Position numbers and translations under genes: made by a program. A stretch of 64,000 bases of DNA. Source: Nematostella vectensis (lineage: Eukaryota; Cnidaria; Anthozoa; Actiniaria; Edwardsiidae). This document shows positions 45,236 through 55,214 of the stretch, one piece after another. Numbering within the stretch: position 1 is the first letter of the stretch; every line of letters begins with the position of its first letter. The notes beneath the pieces were generated by a model that was given only the letters and a program-made list of their open reading frames with translations, did no database searches and was not told the DNA's origin. The DNA lies in NCBI RefSeq assembly GCF_932526225.1, contig NC_064041.1, positions 14,664,951 through 14,728,950 of the forward strand. Reading direction: 5' to 3'.

Positions 45236-47192
45236 ATGGAAAGCAACTGTACTGCCTCACTTACAGCAACTGTAGATTTAAAAGGAAAAGTGACAGTAGA
45301 GGCAGTACTCACCCACTATGGTCATGGACATGATATCCAGCACCTTCGTTTGCCGACAGAAAAGAAAGATGAAATAGCTGCCAAACTGAAACAGGGAGTA
45401 ACAAAGGAAAAAATTCTACAAGATGTAAGGGACAGTGTATCAACTAAGAACATAGGCAGACACCACATTCTGGAGCGTAAAGACATCCAAAACATTGAAA
45501 GAGCATATGGGCTGAAAGATGTTCAACGTCATCCAAATGACCAACAAAGTGTGCTTGCATGGATAACAGAGTGGAGTTGAGAGGATAATAACCCTGTATT
45601 GTACTATAAACTACAGGGGCAGATAGCAGAGGAAGGGTATGACCTACAGAAATCCGATTTTTTTATTGTTTTGCAAAGTCAAATTCAAAAAAATATGCTA
45701 ACAAGATTTGGCCACAAAGGCATTTGCTGCGATTCAACTCATGGCACAAATGCATATGACTTTACACTAACAACAATATTAGTCATGGATGAGTTTGATC
45801 AAGGTTTTCCTGTGGGATGGTGTTTGTCAAGTCATGAGGACTTCATCACCATGACAATATTTATTAGGGAAATTAGGAAAAACTGTGGGGTCATACAGTC
45901 CAAGTTTTTTATGAGTGACATGGCCCCACAGTTCTACAATGCTTGGATAGCCATAATGGAAGGCCTCCGCCCTGCTAAGCTTATATGCACCTGGCACACT
46001 GACAAAGCTTGGCAGTTAGAACTCAGAAGAAAGATAGGTAGTAAGCAGGTTCAAGAGGAGGTGTACAAAATGATGAGGACTGCCCTCCAAGAAACTAATG
46101 AAGATGTTTTTGAGAAACTGCTTCTAGCTCTTCTAAACTACCTGGGCTCAAAAACAATAGAATTCTATGAATACTTTAGAAAAGACTGGGTGCTAAAGAA
46201 AAAGGAATGGGCATACTGTTATAGAAAAGGAATGGGGATAAATACAAACATGTATGTGGAAGCCTTCCACAGAGTGTTCAAAAGAGTGTATCTCAAAGGG
46301 AAAGTGAACAAACGTGTAGATACATGTTTGGTAAATCTCATGCAGTATGTGCGGGACAAGGCCTTCAATAGGATGATAAAAATGACAAAAGGAAAATTAA
46401 GCTATCGAATAAACAACATTTCTAAGAGACACAAACAAAGTTTGCTTATGTCCCCACAAAATGCTGTCACTGTAGGAGATGGAGTATGGTCTGTTTCATC
46501 AGACGACAACAAACATGTATACAGAGTAGTTTTGCATGCAAATTGTTGCCCGGAAGATACTAAATGCAAGGTGAGATGTAAAGAATGCAATATTTGCATT
46601 CATCAGTCTCAATGCACCTGTCCAGACTCCCTCATAACAACAACAATATGCAAGCATATCCACCTGGCAAAGAGACTGGCCGAACAAAAAGAAAATGAGC
46701 ATAAAAAAAAAGTCAATTAGAAACAAATTTAGACCAAGAAATAGAATTCCTGGCCAAATGTGTAGAGTCCAAAAAACCTGATGTGGATTCAGCCAAAGAA
46801 AGAATAAAGGAAAGACTCCTCCAGTTATTAGAGAAAGTTGATTGCTGTCACTCAGCAAGTATTCTAAAACAGCTAGAAAAGGACTTGACAAAAACACAAA
46901 ATCAGCTTACAGCCTTAATAAAAAAAGAGACTGATACAATCCCTCTGGCAAATAACAAAACTGCTCCAGCAAACAAGAAAATGGAGACACAGAGGTTCTA
47001 CTCAACAAAAAAGAAAACTAAAAAAAAAGACTACATGTATTGTCAAAGCCCACTAGGGAAGAACAAGATCAAATCCTTGCAAGCTTAACTGACCCTGTCT
47101 CTCAGATAGGTAAGGAAGTAATAATGTGCCTGGATAAGAAAAGAAAACACAGAGATTTTTCAACCCTAGATACAGTAGCTTATATACTCTAG
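45236..47192 (+). pseudogene. MULE transposase with SWIM zinc finger, one in-frame stop plus frameshifts
   Basis: The frame opens at ATG 45236 (MESNCTASLT). It is interrupted once by TGA at 45578-45580, then continues in the same frame to 46720. The MULE core shows CCDSTHGTNAY (first Asp), FMSDMAPQFYNAW (second Asp), CTWHTDKAW, and a Glu in YVEAFHRVF. The SWIM finger is CTCPDSLITTTICKHIH (about 46615-46665). After an A9 run at 46706-46714 the frame shifts into a coiled-coil, Lys-rich tail (46783-47088), and shifts again to end near 47192. MULE/SWIM proteins are Mutator-type transposases or genes domesticated from them. A splice acceptor-like TATATTCTAG lies just upstream (45215-45224). Terminal repeats were not found. 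Confidence 0.75.
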
Positions 47193-48660
47193 ATGTAAGG
47201 GTTGGTATTTGTACCACCAACCCCTCTCCCAGCTGAATCTGAAACTGTGTTACTTGGTTTCATGCAAAATTTGATATAAAATTTGGGGAAATTATTCACC
47301 CATGCACAAAAAGGTAAAACAGGAACTCATGCACATAAAAGAGTATAACAAACAAGAGGTATTTTGTCCAGCAACCTTTATTGATGAACAAGACTGCAAA
47401 TAACTACTATCCTCAAAAGAAACACCCCAGTTTACATTTTCAAAAGCCCCTACCTCCACCCCAGATCACTGGTTCCCCTCCACATTGAAGTTATGAATGA
47501 AAACATGATATTCCGTCTCATTATTTTACTATAAAGCCAAATGTTAGAAGTGTCTGGTTTTGCTTGCAGATAACAATACCAACAAAATTGCGTGTGACAG
47601 TTGTGAAATGGTACTTGACTGGTAAGCTTATCAGATTAATAAATTCTCAATAACAAAAACAACACTACCAATTAACTTTGAAAAATTAGTCAAAATATTT
47701 TGTTGGTTTCCTGTGAGTCCACTACATCAAACTTTGTGTTATCTTTGTGTTCCAGGATGTGTGCAAAACCTGCTGGCAACAACTGGATGTGCAAGGACGG
47801 CCTAGAGTCTGCATCGAAAAAGCAGAAACTTGTATAGCAGTCTATCCAATACTTTATTACTAGGGTCCCAGCATGCATAGGCAATGGCAACCTCATAAAA
47901 TGGAAGGGAATTAGGTTGAACTTCATTGAGCATGAATTTACAAGTTTTATTTGAATATTGTTCTGTATAATCCTGTTTATAATATTTCTAAGTGTTTGGT
48001 TGTTTGATTTGAGAATTGTTACGGGGCGACAATTCTGCTATTAATCCTTGTTCGCACTGAAATTGTCTAAAAACCCAAGCTACTACTTGGTTGAAGAGTA
48101 GTTGCTATCACCTTGATGGATACATATCTTCAATACCATTTATCCTACTGTAGGATGACGCTACGTCCTGTACAGACTGGTGTAGGGGACAATGGGTAAT
48201 TAAAATGAAGACTGCCATATAATTGAGACATTATTTTAACAAGTTTTTGCTTGAAATTAAATGCCTGGCCAAAGCTGAGAGGTTTGCATGTCTTGAATGG
48301 ATACCAATATATGAGTAGTACGATATTAGTTTTTAGTGCTGTGGTCTGTGGATCTTTCATGCAGAAATCGATCCGGTATCCAAAAACATTGACCTTACTG
48401 TTTTACCGTTGAAACCTTATCATTTTGAAAAAAGAAATATAACTATCAAAATACTACTTAAAGTTAAGATAGAAACATATAAAATACAACCTTACTCAAT
48501 TTTGGGGGGCGATAAAAAGGAATGGATCTTTTTCAGTTATACAGGAATCGATCTTGATCGATGAAATGGAGCTTTTCGCCACTTAATAAAGTACACTCAT
48601 AGGTTCTCTACTATGCAGGTTGGGAACTGATCTTTTATAACAGCTAACAATCCTATTAAC
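47193..48660. other. Intergenic, nothing recognised
   Basis: AT-rich sequence with only short ORFs. Neither strand shows domain-like translation, and I see no repeats of note. Confidence 0.5.
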
Positions 48661-48662
48661 TT

Positions 48663-48794
48663 AAGTATATGATATAAGCAACGTGTTCAAATATTGTGAT
48701 ACCTTAAATCTGTTAATTAAATCTGTTAATTATTATAAGTATATGATATAAGCAACGTGTTCAAATATTGTGATACCTTAAATCTGTTAATTAT
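48663..48794. repeat. Tandem duplication of about 57 bp
   Basis: The segment beginning AAGTATATGATATAAGCAAC and ending CTTAAATCTGTTAATTA occurs twice, separated by about 16 bp of partly related sequence. Confidence 0.8.
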
Positions 48795-49163
48795 CGAACT
48801 CACCTCGTGTGCACAAAAGTCTTGATACTCAGCTTCTTTTTTCCAACCTCAAAGTGAAGAGACAATGGACAAAAGATCCTTCGAAGACGGTAAAAAAAGG
48901 TATTTTCAAATGTCTAACATCTTTGCTCGTGCCACAAAACGCAAAATAGAAGAGTAAAGTATCATCAAACAAACAAATTTCTCTATTCCGTCCCATGTGT
49001 GGAACAGCTTTAACGATGTTTGTCCGATGACCGCTCGGTGGGTATCGGCATACCGTCGGAAGACTATTGTTCTCTTGACCAATCAGGAACTGGATCGATT
49101 CCTGCATTTAGCCGCAAGTACCCCGTGGAAGAGGGGGCGGGGGGTATTCAGGGTAAATGTTAT

Positions 49164-49343
49164 AGGGATGCTCGTCGGGGAATTAAAAAAAATACCCCTA
49201 AAAAATACCTGCAAACCAAAAATTGTTACCCTAAAGAAGCCATAAAAAATTCTAAGAGAAAAGCCTATTGTTTTCCCGGTTACCCCCTAAAAAGTTAGTA
49301 CCTGATGCCCGATTTTGACCCCTACAAAATACGACGAGCATCC
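49164..49343. mobile_element. Short MITE with GGGATGCTCGTCG termini
   Basis: GGGATGCTCGTCG at the left faces CGACGAGCATCCC at the right. The interior of about 150 bp is rich in ACCCC/GGGGT blocks, with no credible gene. A target duplication was not resolved. Confidence 0.65.
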
Positions 49344-49711
49344 CTTTCAGGTCGAGATGGGAAGAGCCCCCCCTGTAATATGCGAACTCGTGCCGGAAAA
49401 ACTATCAAAGCCTACAGGCTACTAATGGCATCTTTCACCTTAGGATTGCTTAATCGATAGATGTGAACTTTAGAAGCACACTAGCATACACACATTGGCA
49501 CCAGTCGGGCCAAGACGGGACGCTAGCACAGTCTATTACCCGTGCAGTTTAGACTAGCAAAGGTCGCATGCGTGATCCGCACAATTGGCATCACGCTAGC
49601 CCGGTCGCAGCTCTAGATCCCACATGGATCTGAGCTGTGGTTTAAAGCACTTCGTTCGAGTCGAAGTCGCCCTGCAGTTTTTTTGCCGATGAAGTTTAAC
49701 TGAGGCAAACC

Positions 49712-49765
49712 GGCTATGCCATGCTGACGAGTCCTAATAAGGACGAAACAGCTGTCCATGGTTGC
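49712..49765 (+). ncRNA. Hammerhead ribozyme 1 (type I)
   Basis: Core order: stem I 5' strand CCATG, then CTGACGA (49724-49730), stem II GTCC-TAATAA-GGAC, then GAAA (49745-49748), stem III ACAG/CTGT with no loop, UC as the cleavage dinucleotide (predicted cut after 49756), then stem I 3' strand CATGG. Outer GGC/GCC pairs extend stem I across an internal loop. All universally conserved hammerhead positions are present. Stem III is a self-complementary 4-mer without a loop, so activity most likely needs a dimeric (double) fold. Confidence 0.85.
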
Positions 49766-50065
49766 CGAACTGCACGGGTAATAGACTGTGCTAGCGTCCC
49801 GTCTTGGCCCGACTGGTGCCAATGTGTGTATGCTAGTGTGCTTCTAAAGTTAACATTTATGTATACATACTCGCAAGGATAGTTTGGCTATCCGACGGAG
49901 TTTTAGACTAGCAAAGGTCGCATGCGTGATCCGCACAATTGGCATCACGCTAGCCCGGTCGCAGCTCTAGATCCCACATGGATCTGAGCTGTGGTTTAAA
50001 GCACTTCGTTCGAGTCGAAGTCGCCCTGCAGTTTTTTTGCCGATGAAGTTTAACTGAGGCAAACC

Positions 50066-50119
50066 GGCTATGCCATGCTGACGAGTCCTAATAAGGACGA
50101 AACAGCTGTCCATGGTTGC
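50066..50119 (+). ncRNA. Hammerhead ribozyme 2 (type I)
   Basis: Identical in sequence and 354 bp downstream of the first; CTGACGA is at 50078-50084. Cleavage of both sites would release a 354-nt monomer, the expected precursor of a small circular RNA. Confidence 0.85.
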
Positions 50120-50221
50120 CGAACTGCACGGGTAATAGACTGTGCTAGCGTCCCGTCTTGGCCCGACTGGTGCCAATGTGTGTATGCTAGTGTGCTTCTA
50201 AAGTTCACATTTAATCGATAG

Positions 50222-52121
50222 AAACCGCTTCGCCCACTCCCCTGGACATTCTTTCCTCTCGGTTTAGTTTTGTAAGTGGAGAGATGTGCAAGCAATGCAA
50301 TTTTACTGGCAGTAACAGACCGATCGCCCCATACCCCGAACTGCACACACCTATAGCTCTCCCGAAACAAGACAGAGATTTCGAGCTTGAATGACGTGGA
50401 ACTATGGCTAAAAAATCAACAACCATCGTTACTCCCTTTGAACTTTCTAATTCTCTCAATTCAAATTGAGCTGGAAAGTTCCGATTTCTAGGGCAGTCTA
50501 GTGGGCGCAATGTTTTCGTAGTCGATATTTTGGATAAGGCTTTTTAGAGCTGTTAAAATGGCAAAAACTGATGTTGGTAATGTTTCGAACCAAACGACAC
50601 TCTGTTTTCACGATCTCCGACTTTCTTCTCCCTTTATTCGAATCAGCTCTCAATCTCTCTTACAATATGTCTTCTTTCACGAGTTTACCCCGTGCGATCC
50701 TATTACTAATTACATATTACTTAATTGGTGATCATAAACTAATAACTTTAACAACTTCCGGTACACAGAAACGGAACTTCCGGAACAACTGATACTTCGT
50801 GGAGATATTGTAAATTGGTCATGACCGATAGGTTTGACGATCGAAGCAAACTATTTTGGAGAAAAATCAGTCAGGATTAATCGATTGGTGGTGATATGAT
50901 TGCCATGGCGCCAGGAACGCCGTTCGTCGTGGGGTTAAGGACCTGGTTGGTGTACAATGTCGGCATTTCTGAACCGATCTCCAAATGAGATGAGTTATTA
51001 TATTGCATAGTCTTAGTAAATGGATATGTGTGCGATAGATGGTATTCATTCACCTCTTTCAGCAATTTCATTTTGAGACCGAAGACAAACAGAATCGATT
51101 ACCGGTGTCTTTTATTTACGAAGACTTTTTCCTCTCAGAAGATTAAATTATCTATTTTTCTACCGTTTGACACCCGGACTATGAATGTTTTCTGCTCATA
51201 AATGTGCATGATAAGCAATTGTCAGTTGAAGGGAACGAGCGACGCAGAAAGCTCTGCGCAAGAGGGTGGTTTTATTGATGCTTTGATAAAAATACTGGGA
51301 TACATTGATACTAGATGCATTTAATATACATTGAAACATGCGCACACCTTGCGCAATCCCCTAGGCGCACTGAGGTAAGTACGTCATCTAAAGACAACAT
51401 GAACCGGCACATTAACACTACATGAAGTACTGACCCAGAGGCAATAAAACAGCCGCCTGCTTTTGTGGTGCACCTCTTTGGAAAAAGGTCGATGCCTACA
51501 CGCTTTTCTATTGCAACCATTTTAGATATTCTCGTCAATCGCGATAAAAAAAATTGTTCGAAAGAAAAGATTTCGCAGACTGTGCGTGACCAAACGAAAC
51601 CTGGACAGTTGGGAGGCCTGTGGTGACGTCACAACCTGGTGCCGATATTGAAGACTACAATTGCGTCCGGACTATCGCACCCACAAAGTCCCTTGGGCAT
51701 TTCGGTAGATCCCAGTACTATGTTGTGGATCACCAGGACATGGGTAGCCATAAAGAACGCGATTGGCTGGGAAAGAAAAAAGGCAGAGGCATCTTAGTAT
51801 TTATAGCGCGATATTTGAAGTCTTTTGATTTGGCTATGTGGCGCGTGGGCTCTTAAGCTATGAAGGGGCTAAACTAACGAGATATAAATTTCAGTAGAGA
51901 ACTTTATCCGCTTGAATCATAGCGAAAATCGAGCGAAAGTCGAAGAATATCCAAGGAATAAAATAATACAGGGAAAGCTATATTTGTCCCTCCTGCGAAA
52001 ATTTAGTTCTTCTTGTAAAGGGAAAGTTTTAACTTTTCTTAATAGACTTTAGCGAACGTCATGTTCTTCTTTTTATGACAAGAAATGTTCCGTCTAACTT
52101 GGTTAAGGTTGATCAAACAGG
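50222..52121. other. 3' flank of gene copy 4, no gene seen
   Basis: The part after 51220 is a diverged copy of 8640-9551 and 19500-20330, including the right half of the GCTCTGCGCA MITE. The stretch 50340-50510 (CCCGAAACAAGACAGAGATT and GGAAAGTTCCGATTTC) recurs at about 57280-57405, so it is a dispersed repeat. ORFs are short. Confidence 0.55.
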
Positions 52122-54807
52122 TTATAACGTACTGCTGTATTTGGATGAAATCCACGGTGCTCCGCATTCGTTATTATCATGACCATCAAACACTGCAAGA
52201 CAAAAAGGCAATACGGTCATCGACGTTTTTATAATCATGACCATCGAATACTGCAAGACAAATCTTAGGTTTCAATTTCCGAACTAAGATGTCCACAGTG
52301 AAAAGACATTCAACGGTAATTGATAACAAAGAGCGGATCTATTGCTAAAATTATCAAGATGGATGGGTACCTCTATGGCAGCCGTTAGATATCTTGTATC
52401 CCAGAGACACGCCTTTGCAGTTGGACTCCCACACATAAGGGTACTCGTACGAGACAATTATTCTTGGACAGCTATAACGAACATTTTAAGAATTCTTGGA
52501 CAACTAAGAACAACATTAGTAGGATTCTTGGGCAACTAAGAGCAACATTAGTATGATTCTTAGACAACTAAGAACAACATTAGTATGATTCTTGAACAAC
52601 TAAGAACAGCACTAGTGTGATTCTTAGACAGCTAAGAACAACATTATTTGGATTCTTGGACAACTAAGAACAGCATTAGTATGATTCTTAGACAGCTAAA
52701 AACAACATTACTATGATTCTTGAACAACTAAGAACACGTTAGTATGATTCTTGAACAACTAGGAACAACATTAGTATGTTTCTTGAACAACTAAGAACAA
52801 CATAAGTAGGATTCTTGAACAACTAAGAACAACATTAGTATGATTCTTGGACAGCTCAGGACAACATTAGTATTAGACAACTAAGAACAATATTAGTATG
52901 ATTGTTAGACAACTGAGAACAACATTAGTATGATTCTAAGACAACTAAGAACAACATTAGTATGATTCTTGGACAACTAGGAAAGCATTAGTATGATTTT
53001 TAAACAACTAAGAACAACATTAGTATGATTTTTGAACAACTCAGAACAACATTAGTAGAATTCTTGGACAACCTAAAAACATTAGTATGATTCTTAGACA
53101 ACTAAGAACATGAAAAGCGGTTGGAATGTGTCTGTAAGAAACTTGCCTTGATCCTTTGCAAGACGAGTCAAAGTTTGATGATCCAGAGGGAATCTGTATG
53201 TAAAAAAAGCGGTACAATTTTAATAACGCATTTTCAATGATACTAATGATAAGGACTTTCAGGCGGTCCCCTTATCCTGTTTTTTTAGGGCAAGCCTCAG
53301 CCATTCTAGTATTTCCTGGTGAGAGATATTCCAGCTCTAATGGCGGTGGATGGGGCGTGCCTTGGCTACGGCCAAGATTATATGTGGAGGAGTACAAGAA
53401 CCGGCTGTACCTGTGTGATTCTATTAGAGTGGATGGTGCACGTTGGTAAAGCAGTGCCTACACTGACAATAAAGTCAGTCGCACCTAAACCGAATTTTTA
53501 AACAAAACCCCTTATCTACTCCTCCGTCGCGGAATTGCACGCTACACGAGTATTGGATCCACCCAACCTCCTCTGCAAATGGAATTATAATACCTTTAAT
53601 AACTATCTATCAATGTTGGGGCTGGTCAATTTCCATGAGAAAATATACCCCCCCCCCCCCCACACACACACACACCTTTAGCCCCCTATCAGTATTCACC
53701 ACTTCTAGTAATAGTCCAAGTTAACAATTACATAGCATACTTACACGGTAGAACACAGTGTAACGGTAGTCAACATCAACTCGGAAAGTCCCTGTGGAAA
53801 GGTGCAAAATGTGGTTAAATCGGATTATACAAATAAGTCATGATAATTCCTGTGAATGGAATTTATAGTGATTCTTGTTATTGAGGACTCCTGTTACCAT
53901 TAATAATCTTTACTTAACTACTAGATATCACTCAGGGTATACTGTTTGCTCAAGGTATAACCTAACCTTCTGTTTTGGCAAGCTGGTGGATGTCCGCATC
54001 AGATAATTTTCTCGCTGTGATGGTGGCATTAGTGAACGGAACACAGAGCTGTTCGTGCATGCAGTTGTGCTTTGACCGCTGCAGGTGGTTGTTGTCGGTT
54101 GAGCTGATGCCTACCACGAGCGTCCAGCCCCCACCTAATACGTATCGGTTTTTTTAAAGAAAGGAAGGAGGGAGGGAGGGAGGGAGGGAGGGAGGGAGGG
54201 AGGGAGGGAGGGAGGGTAGAGACATCACATACCAAAGCCTTTCATATCACAGTAGACCACGAGTCTTCGACCAGACGGCAGTTTAAAGTGGTAGTAACCA
54301 CTGGGAACAGACGCACGAGCAGATTTCAGGTCTGCGCATGACTGGACGCGATTCTTCGGAAAAAAAAATAAAGAGAAATGTTCTAATAATAAACATTTTT
54401 TTATAACAAAAACATGGATTAGAAGAGGAACCAAACAAACCAAAGTGTGCTCCTTATAACAAAATATTTCTAAATTATGAGCATACTCTATTGTAGGGTT
54501 CCATGTTTTCCATATATTGAACTTCACGACTCCCCGCTCCGAAGTCCGCAACATGTGTGTGCCGGTCCGCGTTTTTCAGCATACACATCCTGTCTGTTTT
54601 ACGGAAGGCGATACTGAGGCAGAAGAACTCCGACTGACACCGTGACATGCAATCCACGACATCCCAAGCCTCGCTTTCGCGGATTGTGTGACCTTTCACC
54701 TCATAACCATAAATGGAATACGATGACTCACATTGCTGACCGCTGACCCATCGAAAAAACAGTAGCCATGGTAAAACCAAGAACGTGGGTTTTCTTGGTG
54801 TTTCCAT
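52122..54807 (-). CDS. PAN/apple + fibrinogen-like secreted protein, copy 4 (complete)
   Basis: The most diverged paralogue, with frames intact. Exons: 54487-54807, 54233-54353, 53967-54134, 53745-53791, 53147-53193, 52371-52471 and 52122-52192. Exon sizes equal those of copy 2 and give 291 aa. Signal peptide METPRKPTFLVLPWLLFF, ending near VSGQQ, then the apple domain (CESSY, DCMSRCQSEFFCLS) and the fibrinogen-like segments (YCDM, GWTLVVGISST, FRVDVDYRYTVFYR, IPSGSSNFDSSCKG, ESNCKG, VFDGHDNNECG). The GC donor after the IPSG exon (AAG|GCAAGT) is conserved here too. It lacks the piggyBac MITE and the satellite. The exon 5 to exon 6 intron contains a minisatellite of splice-acceptor-like units. 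Confidence 0.83.
52475..53110. repeat. 31-bp intronic minisatellite, about 20 units
   Basis: Units read GAACAACATTAGTATGATTC then TTGGACAACTAA, with many variants. On the gene's sense (minus) strand each contains a CTTAG followed by a TGTCCAAGAAT-like stretch, which is the true acceptor and first bases of the adjacent CPRI exon. One or two such units are also present in copies 2 and 3 flanking the MITE. Confidence 0.85.
54163..54217. repeat. (GGGA)n microsatellite
   Basis: Shortest version of the intronic tetranucleotide tract, between exons 2 and 3 of gene copy 4. Confidence 0.9.
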
Positions 54808-55132
54808 CTCTAAGTGCCAGTAAAAATCGTTTGAAAGGATTCGAAATAAAATACTGCAACTAATTGCAAACGATAGATGAACCTATATGCACTGGTTCAC
54901 ATCCTGTCAAAGAAATGGGCCGCAAAGAAAGCGTTTCTGTTCAGTTTCAGAACTTGTTTTCGCCGCGCGAGACGTAAGGGCTGGAAATTGCAGGCTACCT
55001 AAAAAAACAAAGCGATAGATATTGACTCAACTTTTCTGCTGCAATTAGTTTCTGACTCACACAGAAGCAAATAACAATCTTCCTTTCTTCTTGGTTCATT
55101 GAGATCCGCCCAATATTGCTGAAAAACTCAAA

Positions 55133-55214
<82 letters not shown>

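Larger units (their letters stand above)
49461..50210 (+). mobile_element. Retrozyme / Penelope-related element with tandem hammerhead units
   Basis: 750 bp flanked by the 11-bp direct repeat TTAATCGATAG (49450-49460, 50211-50221). It begins with an 89-bp segment (49461-49549) that is the reverse complement of its own 3' end. Two direct units follow with a 354-bp spacing (AGACTAGCAAAGGTCGCATG at 49551 and 49905), joined by about 54 bp. Each unit carries a hammerhead ribozyme. No protein is encoded. Tandem long-terminal-repeat-like units, an inverted 5' partial copy and a target duplication of variable length are typical of Penelope-like elements; hammerhead-bearing non-coding relatives are known as retrozymes in several metazoan groups. 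Mobilisation would need an enzyme supplied in trans. Confidence 0.8.

Noticed and set aside
49613-50176. Two identical 69-codon ORFs on the minus strand
   Set aside because: They are antisense to the hammerhead units and duplicated only because the unit is; no codon-level signal.
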